Notes: generated from the letters alone by a model not told the origin. A stretch of DNA of 64,000 nt from Ectobius pallidus (GCA_964059195.1 CAXKWD010000011.1:28333791-28397790), one strand, 5' to 3'. Numbered from the stretch's first letter, positions 35,673 through 48,291 are shown. A program made the numbers and translations.

Positions 35673-36543
35673 TAGTACTTACTTAAAAATTAATTATAAG
35701 TAATAATGAAAAAAAATATTGGTCATTTAAAAAAAAATTGTGTGGTTTTATCACTATTTTTAGGTAATAAATGCATTTCTATTTTCCATCTTTTCACTCT
35801 TTTATGGTCAGTAAATGCCTTTCCCTAATAATGACAATATAACAATACCAAAACTATTATTCACAATGCATTACTTCCCCCTATGAGACTTTTTAATAGC
35901 GGACGAGATCAAGCTTCTGTTCTGCATCATTGTACTGCCCTTATCTCGTCTACCCTGTGTTGTATTAGGTTACTGTCCTTTGGGAAGGTGAGTGAGGCAG
36001 GTTGGATGAAATACAGGCGTTTGAAGTAGGATATATTACACTGTAATTACACTGCCCGCACCATATGACAGACTATGACAGCAACTCATTACTATTGCCT
36101 CTTTGAATCAATGAACGATTGTTTAAATGAAAGATAAATTACCAGCGTACAGTGTATCGACTGGCTAACTGACTGGCAGTCAGACTGAGGTATTGGGTAT
36201 TTAATTAAACGTTGATCGACTGCTTATTTACGTATCTGCCTAGGTGACCTGTTGAAAATCTAGCTAATGCTGAAAGGTTGAATGACAAATTGAAAATATG
36301 CTGGTTAAGGTATGCATTCACGTTGGAGGGCAATATCCACAATTTGCAACAATTTTTATCACACACCCTGTGGTACAAAACAAACACAATGCTAATTCTG
36401 AAACTTAGTTTCCTCTTTTTGGGTCCATAAAAAATAAGTAGAAAAATATGGTAATTTTCAAAATATTATAGATTTTACAAAAATGAGACACACTTGAAAA
36501 CACTTTAATTGATTTGTACATTTTTATGCATAGATTGTTGTAA
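35673..36543. other. Intergenic; start of decayed repeat field
   Basis: No gene. From about 36150 the CTGACTGG and GCTGAAAG words of the 36150-38070 repeat field begin. Confidence 0.45.
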
Positions 36544-36552
36544 ACTAGGCAT

Positions 36553-36648
36553 CAGGTCGCGGCCCTGTAAGGCCCGGGCGGCTTGGGTCGCTTGAATCCT
36601 AAAAGGGAGAGGTAAAACTAAGATAAAGAAAGAGAAAGAGAGAGAGGC
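36553..36648 (+). mobile_element. SINE B, strongly 5'-truncated copy
   Basis: This is the last 96 bp of SINE B: GGTCGCGGCCCTGTAAGGCC to the GGTAAAACTAAGATAAAGAA tail. It is nearly identical to the end of 15017-15461 and flanked by a perfect 9-bp duplication ACTAGGCAT (36544-36552, 36649-36657). The close match and intact duplication indicate a recent insertion. Confidence 0.85.
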
Positions 36649-36986
36649 ACTAGGCATATTTAGCTAGCATTACTACGAGTACAAAGAATGATATGTTTTT
36701 TATTGAAAAAAATCAGCCATAGCCTTACATAAATCCTACATCACAGTTTAATTTTTCAGAGTAATAGGAAACCCGTTGTTCACAACATTTTCCCATTCAT
36801 AAGCTTTCATTCGATGTACAAATTAACATTAAAACTCAATTTTTAGTATTGGTTTTGTTCATTTGAAGGGAAGAAAATGTAAGAAAAAAGAATTAAGAGA
36901 AAATCAAAGACGAATATGTGCCCAATGTGACATTTAAACTTAGTTTTAATGCTTTGCTGTTATAATATTCATATAAAGTAGATATC

Positions 36987-37037
36987 TGTATGAATTATTG
37001 TGGTCGCTGGTGGCCCTGGCAGTTAAAAAGCGACCTG

Positions 37038-37069
<32 letters not shown>

Positions 37070-37072
37070 AAA
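36987..37072 (+). mobile_element. 86-bp poly(A) retroposition
   Basis: A tiny insert containing GGTCGCTGGTGGCCCTGGCA, a polyadenylation-like AATAAATAAA and a run of more than 20 A. It is bounded by a perfect 11-bp duplication AAGTAGATATC (36976-36986, 37073-37083). It is a severely 5'-truncated LINE-driven insertion; the parent transcript is not identified. Confidence 0.75.
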
Positions 37073-38070
37073 AAGTAGATATCATTTTGAAGCAGATAAG
37101 TGTGGTTCTTTTATGCAATAAAAAACTTATTTTTGACCAAAAATACATAATTTTCAATGTGAATGCACACCTTAACTTCATTAATGCCTTCTTGGTTGTT
37201 TGAGCAGCTAAATATCAGGTTAACAGGCTGAAAGTCTAATTGACCAGCTGAAAGACTGTCCGATTCACTGAATTCCTTGTAGAATAGCTGCAAGATTGAT
37301 TAATGAAGACTTTCTGACAGTTGAACGTTGTATGAATAACTAAAACTTTAGTTGACTAGATAAAAAGGTTAATACACTTATTGGTTGGTTGGTCGCTTTC
37401 TCATTTTCCACCAAAATGATTGACTAGATGAAGTGTAACCTGATAATAAGAGCATTCATTTTTAATCCCGTAATCTCTGAAACAGCTGATTCTCAGTTAA
37501 CTGTAAGTAGTATGAATGACGTAGGTAGACCTTGCTTACACTCAGGTGCGTAACAATACACCTTTCAAGGTACAGAGGTTCAAAAGCATTAACTTCAGAC
37601 AAAACGTACAGACTTAAGATTCCTTTTGATACTCGATCTGAGTAGTTGTCTAATGTATAACGAAGGGCTATAAATTTAAATTTTCACTAGTTCATGTGCT
37701 GATGAAAGATATATTTTTATTTTTTATGATTAATTCAGTTGTAGGCTTATATTATTATGAGCATACATAATATCTATCGTACAAAAGCAGTCCGGAAATT
37801 CCACTGGTCGACTGTTATCAGGCCTACGTCGATGCACACTCAACTTGACGCTAAATAGACTATAATCGAATGGTCTACTGATCCCTTAATGGCTGGCTTT
37901 TAACTGAAAGTTAATGCAAATAATTGATGGACTTAAAAACTTGACTAATCTCCATGGATCAAGATTCCTGCTGGGGATAGGCCTACTAGGTACTAGGCTG
38001 AAAGGCTTTCTCATTAACTGAATTCTGTTTAAGGAGTCAAAAATTCTGTCTGACTAGCTGAAAGTTTCTT

Positions 38071-41000
38071 TCCCTAACTCAACCCCTATGCTTTTTTTTA
38101 TTCTGGTATCTTACAGAATTATCTTACAGAATTACTAAACTTCAATTAGTTTAATTGGTTTACTGCATGCTGATATATCGCTTCAATGTTTGTGAGATTA
38201 GATAGCAATATGAAGTAGTGTAAGTCATGTTGATGTTTACCTAAGAATACCGTATTCATTTCAGTTAAGTGATATTACAACCAAATTATAGGAACGTGGA
38301 AGTATATTACTATTTGAAAACTTACCAATTTTATGTTAGGGATTTGACATCCTTGCAATAACGTTAAAGGTACTGAAATTTTATGTCCATATTGTATTAC
38401 TTCTGCAGTGGGTTGTAAATTATATATGTACCCGACATCCTGACATTTATGAAGGCGGAAACAGCAGTGGTATCCACGCAGTTCCCTCGTTTGTTATGTT
38501 TTACTTTAACGAGTTTAGTTTCTACTCCGAATTCATTTTCCTCATAGATAAATGCTACTTCAATTTATGTACCATTTGTGCACTACTAGTTTATTAAAAA
38601 TGGACATACATGAAGAAGCAGGGCAGAAATTTATATATTTATATTCTCACTGCTTATTGTGATTAGGCCCATATTTACATTCTTGGTCATGGTAATGGAG
38701 GCTAGGCTAATAAATTTTTCTCCTATATTAGCTGATAATAAGAAAGGAAGATGGCTATAATTTTAATACGTTACATGTGCTATTGAAATTAAGTAGACCT
38801 TGCTTAAGTGCTTAAGTGCATTCGAGGACGTCTATGTAGAGAAAATTAGAAGCACATTTGTATTATAAAGTTATGAAGATAAAAGTTATGAAGAACAAAC
38901 ACTTTATTGGACATGTAAAATAGTCATATTTAGGTTCTACATTTTCATTGTAACTGTTATTCTGCTAAGCGCGTCCATCATTTCTGATCGTAACCACTAA
39001 TCGATATTAGCCCATTGTGGTTTGTCTAGAATCTATATTGCCTCTTCTGTTTAATTTCCATACATAGCAAACATAAATTCCTTTTATTTTAATGTGCAAT
39101 GAACAAACACGAAGTTTTTGAAATTCAAATAAGAACTTTGTTTTCTGTAATGTAGTATATTGTTGTACACTTCACTGACATGTATCACATTACTATTTTT
39201 CTACGATAAGGAAAATTGTGAAAATAATTACGTCAAGAGTAGGGTAAGTAAAAAACATATGATCTCTAGTTGAAATTGTACCAACCTTACAAACTAGTAT
39301 TATTTTTATCTGGGTAGAGATCGATAATTCGGTTTCTTGAGCACTTGGACGAGCAGTCGCATGTTACGATACTTAGCCGTCTAGTGAATTTCCGTCAGTT
39401 GATATTTAAAAAAAACAAAAGGAAAATAAAGAGAGGAGAGATTGAAATTGTAAACTTCAACTGGCAAATATGATTATATTCCATGTCCACAAAAAAAAAT
39501 TATCTCAAATAATTACAGGCTTTGATATGACTCACCTGTGCGCTAAGTAAGCAAAAAAAAAAAAAAAAAAAAACGCAGGTAGGCTAGGTTACCGGCACTG
39601 GGTATATGAAGTTTGAGTTTCCACCGTGATAGCATGAGCGGGAAATGGATGAAATAACACTAAAAATATGGAAATACAAGTCCACCTCGATGGAACACTT
39701 TTTCTAGACACTGGGTTTCTGTTTTCAATCTTGCGGACTCGATCCCAGCCCAGACCGAATAAATACGGTAATCCCATGCCTGTAGATATACAAGCTTGTA
39801 TAAGAACTCCTCATAGCCAAAATTCCGGCACACAGGCGAAGGTTCCAGACCTAAGTAGCAGTACACAAACGTCCTTAAATAACCAAACAAACCAAGATAG
39901 GAAGACAAAAAAAAAGTGCAGTTCGTTTTATGATTAATTAATAATCAGGCTCAACATTTTATGTTGCAATTCATCAGATAAAACTCACAATCGAAAGTGA
40001 TCTGTAAGAAGGATGGTGTGATGCCATATCAAAGAAATCCTACGAATTATTTTTCTAAATCAAGAGATGAGTGTGAGCAAAATATATTTATTAAAACTCA
40101 CTCTTTTATGAAAGGGAGGCACTTTTGCAGTTATTGTAATGCTGTAATATCGTCAGTTTTGAATGTTACAGTGTCATTTCTCTTAATAAACAAGGGATTT
40201 ATGAACTATAAGAGTAAATCTACATGTTCATAGTACTGGAATTACTGAAGTCATTTACATTTAATGTTGTCTTGAACTAGAGAGAACATGGAATTAACTG
40301 TCGACCAAATGTTCGTCCTTGGCTTGGATCCCTTTTGTAGGCGTTGGGCACACCCGTCGTTATTACCGGCCTTGATGGGGGTGTAGGAAGTGTCGAATAA
40401 TCCGGGTTAAAGAGGTTTAGCTAAAGGCCAGCTTGTGATATAATGAAGACCCGCTTGAGCTTACTTCGTCATGTAGCAGTGGGGTTGATATATTGCAGTA
40501 CACCGTGTTGTTATAATGATATTAATGTGCCAGGACACAGCGCTCTCTTGGGAGACGTGTTAAGTTAACTTTGCACTTACGCTAAACTCCGGTCTCTTTG
40601 TGAGAAATAAAAGCATTTGTAATGAAGAATAATTGTAGTACGCTGTCCCTGAGTACAGTGAGCTAAACTTCGAGCATTTCTCATATTTTCGAAAAGTGCT
40701 ATGATCATTGTCGCTTTATGGTTTCAACATATAGCGATCCACAACTTCCTTCACTTTGTCGCCATTATTATTGTGAATAGCGTACCTATATTGCACACGC
40801 TTCCACCAATTCGGTACAATCATGTAAATAATTTGTGTGTTTCTTCTCCTTGCCAAATTCTCCCTCCCTTTTTAAAGAATAACTGTACTTGTTCTCATAT
40901 ATCAATTTCTAGATTTACCGACTTTTTCTTATTTAATTTCTAATATGATTTCCTGTCCTTATGCATTATTCACATTTTAGTGTAGCAAATGCCAAAATTT

Positions 41001-41143
41001 TGATTTTCTTTTTTGAAATGTCAAATACACACATCTCCATGTACTACAGAACCCACCAATATTAAATTCATAGTTGGTAACAGTTAAGGAACAGTTAAAA
41101 ATCATGTGGGTCGTACTGTTGGGCTCGACTAAAAAAAATATCC
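38071..41143. other. Intergenic; poly(A) and possible SINE-like patch
   Basis: A 21-base A run lies at about 39553-39573. Downstream, a B-box-like GGACTCGATCCC near 39736 and an A-rich end near 39905-39915 hint at an unrecognised SINE, though no flanking duplication is visible. Short frames at 39589-40233 and 40701-40943 have no recognisable domain. Confidence 0.4.
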
Positions 41144-41470
41144 AATACCTTAATCTCAACTCATTTTATTTTGCTTAGGCCTTTCGGTTACATAGATACA
41201 TCATCAGGGCATATTTTTTGTAGACTTACATCTCAAAAGAGTAAAAGTGTTTTACTAACGACGTCATTGATGATTAAAATCACTAAAACTTAGAGCTTTC
41301 TTAAAAATTCAATTTTTCTTTAGTATTGAACATTCTATTTTCACGCAAGACCGACGCCATCAGTAAAACAATTTTACGTTTTACATGTAATTCTATAAAA
41401 CAAGATGCCCTGATGATGGTTCTATGTAACCGAAAGGCCTAGAAAATACAAAAAGTTGAGATTAAGGTAT
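41144..41470. mobile_element. Inverted-repeat element with CTGATGATG...CGAAAGG arms
   Basis: Inverted arms of about 66 bp. The left (41144-41211) begins TACCTTAATCTCAACTCATT; the right (41405-41470) ends AGTTGAGATTAAGGTA. Each arm, read toward its outer end, carries CTGATGATG, a short hairpin with ATGTAACC, then CGAAAGGCC. The 190-bp spacer is non-coding. The motif layout resembles Penelope-like or hammerhead-like sequences, but no matching stem I was found. Confidence 0.6.
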
Positions 41471-44400
41471 TATTCTTTTATTGTTAAGAGATAGGATAAA
41501 TTACAGGAAATTCATATGTTCTCTGACCGTTCGTAACCCCGAAAGAATCACCAATAACGGTTTGAGGTTGATAATATTGAACTGGCGGGAAAGGACTGTT
41601 CGTTCCCATGTATGACACTGACAGTTTCGACCCATAATCTTCATACTTGACTGAAACCAGGGCTATAAGATGGATAAGTGACATAAAAAGTGTTTATTTT
41701 TTGGACATTTCGGTAGAACAAAATTAATGTATTAATTATATATGAAAGTCCTCATTTATGTCAGAATTCAGTATTATGTAGTTTGTTAAAGAATAATGAA
41801 TCTAGCCTTAGAAATAATTTCTTCTTTTGAATTTCTTATATTATTCCAAAAAGCTTCCTGCATCAATGAACTAGTTCATATTACCTCTACCATTTCAATT
41901 TATTCGTATCAGGTTGTAAGTCATTCTCTTGAACTGTTATTTCATAGTGCACCACCTGGGCTCTTCGGCTAAATCTTTGTTTGATGGTTTAAAATGGGTT
42001 GAGGGCTGGAAGTTATACTACTGGAAGTTTTAACATCTCCATCTTCTACGCGAACAGACTACACCACGACTCCTCTTGCCTTAGCATTATAAAATTGCAA
42101 ACTGCGATCGTAAATCCAGTTTTTTCCCCCTTTTCTTTGCCCCAAACACTCTTTTAGCACTGTATTTAAGAAGAAACGAATTCTCTCTCCTTTCTACTGT
42201 ATGGATACTGTTTCTTGCGCTAGTAAATATTATAACTTTGTAAGCTAATATACTCACAAAAAATGATTCTTTCTTTTCAATTCGAAATAATGTAAACAGA
42301 AACAAGGGGGAGCATTTCTTACAGCGATGACGTAAAGTCTCTCATAAAACATACTAAATGCACTAGTGTACTATGATTTCAACTCCAGTTAAATATTCAA
42401 TTATGTTTCTAAATTGGGAGTTCCTCAGTCCCATCTAAGTAAATTCTTGGTAATTTTCAGAATTTGTAATTCCGTACTTATTTCTTCATCAGTCTTTCTG
42501 GTTCTTCCCTTCAAATTCGCTTTATTCTTAGTTTCCGACACTATGCAATATAAAATACTCCAAAGATACTCCATTCAGCGGTAGTGGATACATTCGGTGG
42601 CCTGAGTAGTAGGTAGCGGTTCAGAGTGATGCAAGTTTTCGTATGTACGAACACAAATTTTTTAGGCTCGTTCTGCCACAGTTGGTCACTCGTATCCGTG
42701 TTGTTGAGTAGAAAATCTACTTTCGGTTCACCTGCAGTCGGATTAAAAAAATATAGGCCTGTGTACGAAAATAGGAGTCTTAAAGCCAGGATTTCACTTT
42801 ACTTCTGCTCGAAATCAGGATTTCTTAGAGCATATTTTGGATTTTCTTCACTCTGTAAAATCGGAAATGTTAGAAGATAAAGAATGAGAGGTAAAAATGT
42901 ACTAGAAACCCGACTAAATTTGCAGTGTGATATATTTACTCTCAGAGAATCCTCTTAATTACCTATTTTGTTTGTGAAATCTTTCTCTTGGCATTCCAGG
43001 TTAGATTGCATCGAGTTATTAAATTGTAACGCTTGGGACATCATAAAAGTTCAAGTCTGTAACACCCAGCGTTTACTAATTGCGTGCGGAGAGGAATAAA
43101 CTTTCCGAATTGCGTGCCGTCGAAATCTAGGTAATAACCAAGTGCCGTGCCAATGTTTTTTAGGAGATGTCTGAGTTGCGTGCCAAGGAGGTATTCAAAA
43201 TCATGCATAATTTTCTTCCCATTTTCAGACTATAGGTATACTATTACGCTATCTTCATTAGTTTTAACATAAGCCCTATCTTGCAACACGCCCAATTTTC
43301 CTGATTATTATGTAGTGTCTTATGAAAATTAATTTCGAAACCATCGACAACGAACAATTTCCTGCTTGCTCACTCATCATAGTAGCTAAAATTGGTTTCA
43401 TGATCAAAAAGTCCCATGGTTGAAGTTCCCTAAATACAACACGTTTCTGTAGGTCTGGGTACAATAAGTAAAAATGAATCTAATTTTCGTAAACTGTTAA
43501 AAGCTTGTTCCCGTTTTTAAGTAAGGTTAAACAGCGTTAGGCTATATATATGTTGGTAATTTTAGAATTTCCAACGTTTTCACAAAAAACTAAAATAATC
43601 TCCGTGGCGCTAAATCACTTATGGGACTAGTCCTACCATCCGATCGCTGCGTCATTTACTATAGACAGCTACCTTTTCACAATCTTTCAGTAATATATAA
43701 ATTAAAACTTGGACTCACGTGTGTTCCACATTGCATCTAACTGCATTCTGTCCCTTCGTGTATTTATGTTTTATGGGAGTGTTTGATGATACTTAACGTT
43801 AATCGATCTTCTCTCGTGGGTAAAATCTATCTTTTATGCTTTGTTGACCTTTACTTTCAGTAGCGGCTTGTCTCTTCACACCTTTTTATCGCCTACAAAC
43901 CACAAATGGAGACATTTTAACTACCCGTCTCATTTTACGAAGTGGAGACTTTTGTAGAATAATTACCGTATTTTACTCCACGGAGAATTCCTATTTCACA
44001 GAAAACCTTCCCCTTTTAAGGTGGGTTATCTGACTTTTGTTATACAAAAATCAATCTTCTGATAACATGCTTTTCAAACTCTAGAGCAGTGGTCTTCAGT
44101 CCGCGGCCCGTGGTATAATATTTGGCGGCTTGCAAACAAATACTAATTTTAACTAAAATGAGAATTTAGTGACAAAGAAACAGAGTTAGGTCTCACATTA
44201 AATTCAGGAATGTTACTGTGCTTTGTGTTATTCATTAAAATTTGAGCCGAAATTAAACCACTCTGAACTCACTCAAACCACACAGTTACAATCTGCTAGT
44301 GAGGGAATAGAATCCGACTAACAAAATCACATGGCCTATATAAATACTTGTCCGACCTCCATCGAACAGCCAACTACAGGACTCAAACGATATATATATA

Positions 44401-44546
44401 TAAGTCAAATAAATTAAAATACACAAAGATCAATGGTATTCTATTCTAAACAAAATAATACATTAAGTGGTTTAATTATGTGGTTGGATTTAAATTACAA
44501 TTTAGAAATAATTTTAAAGGTTTTATACACTGATCATGGAGGCTGT
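41471..44546. other. Intergenic; minor repeats
   Basis: The word TTGCGTGC occurs three times at about 55-60 bp spacing (near 43079, 43113 and 43172). A hAT-like terminus (CAGTGGTCTTCAGTCCGCGG, preceded by CTCTAGAG) lies at 44088, but its partner end was not found. No genes. Confidence 0.4.
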
Positions 44547-44887
44547 ATAAAGTGGGTAACTACCCTTCCCTCAATTATTCTAGAATAAATTCCCCAAAAG
44601 AAATAACCCTAACAGAAACTACTAAGACACTTTTGGAATGCGTACGCAAAGCAAAATGGCGGCGACCGCCATAACAGGCAAAACGAGAAAATCAACGACT
44701 TATACTCCAGAAACCCAACTTCAGCTTACCTTCAAATAAGAAGTAGGGAAGACTGATGAAGTACTCACTACAACACCGAAACATCTTATACCTTATTAAA
44801 ACGCATTCAATAATGTTTTTAGCACTTTCATCCATTATTTAATCACACATCAGATAGCTGAAAGTTACCCACTTTATTCTCAACACG
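44547..44887. mobile_element. Inverted-repeat element with CTGATGAAG...CGAAACATC
   Basis: The ends are a 15-bp inverted repeat: ATAAAGTGGGTAACT at 44547-44561 and AGTTACCCACTTTAT at 44873-44887. Near the right side a CTGATGAAGT...ACCGAAACATC motif (about 44751-44785) recalls the motif at 41144-41470. The interior is non-coding. No target duplication was identified. Confidence 0.45.
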
Positions 44888-45899
44888 TTAAAAGTTCATT
44901 TAACTACAAATAGTTCCTGAAAGGACCTAGAAATGAAGACCGAATTCCAAAACACGTCTGTCAGACAAGAAGCTCCTTGATCGAAGAGTTCTTTTTTTTT
45001 TCCTCCAAAAAGAAAATAACGTCATAATTCTTATTATTACGTTATGCAGTTATTATTGTATACATGACGCAATATAGTGCGACATACATTTCCTACTATT
45101 AAAATCATCAAGAAATATCACTCCTTTATAAATTAAATACGTAAAATGAAATATTTCTCATTAATGTATAAACAGTAATGAATATTTCTGAAATGGGAAG
45201 GAAAATAACACTTTTTATAATTTAAAAAGAAGATTGCTATTGGTTTTGCGTGGTTCTTGCAGATTTTTGTAATTTTCACATACAGCCTTCTCTATTTACA
45301 TGACACATTTTGTCAAGATAGCACAAAAGTTGTGTATAGGTCGTATATGTAGTATAGCAGGATACGACTTACCAATGCAATCAGGATTCACCACAGAATT
45401 CCCAGCCAGAGTTAAGTAAACATGTAGGGTTACATCACCCCCCTAATAATCAATCAGAATTGAGCCGATGTAATCGTACGTATTCCATGACTGGTTAGAT
45501 GAGGCGGGATGAGGGCACATCAGCTCATCTGGTTTCCATTAATGTTGCGCACATTCGACAAATCTGTTAGTTTAATGTCAAATCATTGTTTTATTAATAT
45601 GGTTTAAAATTATACCAGATTTGTTCCAGTAGCATTCAGAATCAGTCATCACAGTGCACATTGTGAATTCCTCGAACACAGATGTTCCAGCAACGCGAAT
45701 CTATGAATATGTTGAACTTAAGTTCAAGCGAGATTTCCCGGCAATTGTATTAGTGTGAGAAAAGTCAGCGGGCCTTTCAGAGACATGCGAAGTAAGTACA
45801 ATAGTGGAAAATTCCAGCGCGACGTCAATCCCCATTGAGCTCGAGAGGTTTGTAACCACGAAATCACTGTTTTCTGACCTAACAGAAATATATATATAT
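44888..45899. other. Intergenic, nothing supported
   Basis: AT-rich, no features. Confidence 0.5.
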
Positions 45900-46210
45900 G
45901 TGCGATAAGATGGAAGGAAATATAACAGGGAAGGTCATATCTAAAGTAAAAGAAGTTGAGAATGAAGGAAATACAGAAATATAGAAACAGGCGGAAAGAA
46001 AGAAAGAAAGGAGGACCCTTAAGGAAGAAAGAATGAAATAATGAGAGAAATAAAGAAGGAAAATTAGAATGAATAAAACTAACGAGAAGAAAGAAAGAAA
46101 GAAAGCTTGGGATATTAAAAGGAAGGAAAAATTTTGTGGAAGGAAAGAAAGAAAAGTTCTTAAACATGTGGTATATTCAGTGCCACACCCCTAGATTCGA
46201 CAGTATATAT
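45900..46210 (+). repeat. Segmental duplication, copy A (empty site)
   Basis: A purine-rich 310-bp segment runs from a GATAAGATGGAAGGAAAT-like start to CACACCCCTAGATTCGACAG. It is repeated about 700 bp downstream as copy B. It lacks the hAT-type insertion found in copy B and so preserves the pre-insertion site (about 46125-46145). The 147-codon minus frame over it comes from its purine bias. Confidence 0.75.
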
Positions 46211-46595
46211 ATAAGTAACATGGGTAATCTTATTTAACTGATTGCCATTAATAGTAACCTATTAATTAAACATATAATATTCATGTTTCTCTTTAAATAT
46301 GAATCGATTTCAGCTATGATAGAGGTATATATCAACGTATATTGATTGGTCATGACTACGTGACGAAACCGAACCATCATAACGGCCACCATCTTGAATC
46401 GGTATCAAAGAATAAAATTCCTTGCACATTAAATGTTTTAATGACTTCAAGAAACAGTTTTTCAAATTGGGAGAAAATCGAACCACGCATGTAGTCGCGA
46501 CTGCGTTAGAAACAAACTTACGGACAGACAAAATGCCGAACGGTCGAGTTAAAACAGGACCTCGCTTCGCTCAATGAATTATCAGAAAGCAGGCA

Positions 46596-47559
46596 CACGA
46601 TAGGATGGAAGGAAATAAAACAGGGAAGGGCATATATAAACTAAAGAAAGTTGAGAATAAAGGAAATACAGAAATATAGAAAGAAGCGGAAAGAAAGAAA
46701 TAATCAAGAAAGGAGGACATTTATGGAAGAAAGAATGGAATAACGAGAGTAATAAAGAAGGGAAATAAGAACGAAGAAAACTAACGAGAAGAAAGAAAGA
46801 AAGAAAGCATGGGATATTAAAAGGAAGAAATAATGTTATGAATAGACCTGGGATGTTAGGCTCTAAAAAAATTAGTTTTAGGCACCTAAAATAGGTTTAT
46901 AAAACAAATAAATAGGCTTTTAAAAAGAGAAAATAGGCACTTAAAATATGCTTTAAAAATGTGTAAATAGATAGAAAATTAACTTAAAGATATTACAATA
47001 TACACTTAAACTGTAACATGGTCTTTTTTTTTTACTGCAAGAAACGTGGTATACTTACTCTTAACAGAATTAACTGCAGAATTAGCCATCACGAGCTATA
47101 TTCACTTCAACAGATGTTCTTTTACTGGTGACTTGACACTAGTCCTTCCTCCTTAATCCTCCCCCTCTCCCGTCAGTCAGCATTCCTTTAGAGACAATTG
47201 TTTGGAATAATCAAGTTTCTGTGAAAAACCCACCTCTGCTTTTCTGCTTTTCATTATAAGATTGTAAAAATTACAGAAGTTGAATTTTATTTTAAATGTA
47301 CAAAATAGGCATTGTAGTTACTAAAATAGTAAAATAGGCTCTAAAGGTCCAAATAGGCATTTTAGGGCACTATAGAACTCTATAATTGTAAGTGATTTGT
47401 CATGAAAAGTCCACATATTAAAAAATTTTAATGTTATTTCATAAGGAACAAAATAGGCATTTGCCTTAAAATCCCAGGTCTAGTTATGAAAGGAAAGAAA
47501 GAAAAGTTCTGACACATGGGGTATATTCAGTGTCACACCCCTAGATTCAACAGTATATT
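46596..47559 (+). repeat. Segmental duplication, copy B (filled)
   Basis: This is the second copy of 45900-46210, split by the element at 46844-47482. Its left part (46596-46843) and right part (47483-47559, ending CACACCCCTAGATTCAACAG) align to copy A with modest divergence. The 386 bp between the copies is unique here. Confidence 0.75.
46844..47482. mobile_element. hAT-type non-autonomous element (AAATAGGCA group)
   Basis: Ends TAGACCTGGGATGTTAGGC and GCCTTAAAATCCCAGGTCTA with a perfect 8-bp target duplication GTTATGAA (46836-46843, 47483-47490). AAATAGGC words are spread through both subterminal regions. The 639-bp element encodes no transposase. Copy A of the surrounding duplication supplies the empty site. 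Confidence 0.85.
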
Positions 47560-48255
47560 GTTCCTCTTCATAGCTTGTCACTTAGGAGAAGCAAATTAAT
47601 ATGATGTATTAGTAGGTAACGTGTATTTGCTCAGGATACACTACAAAATGTGTCTCTTACAGAGAAAGTGAAGTGAAACTGTTGCACTGAGCCTTTTCAT
47701 AACAAAGGCGCTTTAATATACCTGTGGTTGAGGCTTATTGTATTACATAGAAATTAGAGGATACACCAGCTCATTTGTTTAATAATATCATGTACAATCT
47801 CACGGCGCTTCAGAATAATGAGTAGGCGTTGGGAATCAATGAACTTTTTATTTTTAGATAATAAAAGCCGAAGAGGAATTCCTGTTACTCGTCTAGAAGC
47901 TTCTTTAGCAGTATATTGAACAATGTAGTTTCGCCCTCACATTTTTTCAATGAAGAAAAATGAAGGGTCTATTAGCAAACCCGGCATTCTCCATTTTGAT
48001 AAAAGATAAAGATGCTAACTTCTAATGAAAGTTTAATGCATTTCCTGCTACATATTAAGAGTATGTGTTGTAAGTCTGAGTTCCTTCCTTATGTGTGAAG
48101 TCGGATTTGTAAACACAAACACTAAATATGTATCAGGAAATGCACTAAGGTTTCATCTCTATCTTTTATCAAAATGAAGACTGTCGGGTCTGCTAATAGA
48201 TCCTTCAAATCTTTTATAGGCTCATACTTTTGTATAAATTTTAAAAACAATCAAC

Positions 48256-48256
<1 letters not shown>
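47560..48256. other. Intergenic, nothing supported
   Basis: No coding or repeat feature, apart from two related words near 47960-48060 and 48120-48200 (TTTGATAAAAGATAAAGATG and its inverse) that form a loose inverted pair. Confidence 0.45.

Positions 48257-48291
<35 letters not shown>

Larger units (their letters stand above)
36150..38070 (+). repeat. Decayed GACTAGCTGAAAG repeat field
   Basis: Variants of a short word recur at irregular spacing: GCTGAAAGG near 36268, CAGGCTGAAAG near 37222, GACCAGCTGAAAG near 37241, TTGACTAGAT near 37352 and 37420, TAGGCTGAAAGG near 37995 and GACTAGCTGAAAG near 38052. Spacer lengths differ, so this is either an old minisatellite broken by indels or a chance-enriched motif. 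Two retroposons (36553-36648, 36987-37072) sit inside. Confidence 0.4.

Noticed and set aside
43076..43185. Three TTGCGTGC words at about 55-60 bp spacing
   Set aside because: Only eight shared bases with little flanking similarity; not enough for a repeat call.
44088..44115. hAT-like terminus CAGTGGTCTTCAGTCCGCGG with CTCTAGAG before it
   Set aside because: No matching inverted end or second CTCTAGAG was found downstream, so an element cannot be delimited.
45724..46167. 147-codon minus frame rich in Phe, Leu and Ser
   Set aside because: It is a pyrimidine-rich reading of the GAAAGAAAGAAA-type duplicated segment and would look like a membrane protein by composition alone.
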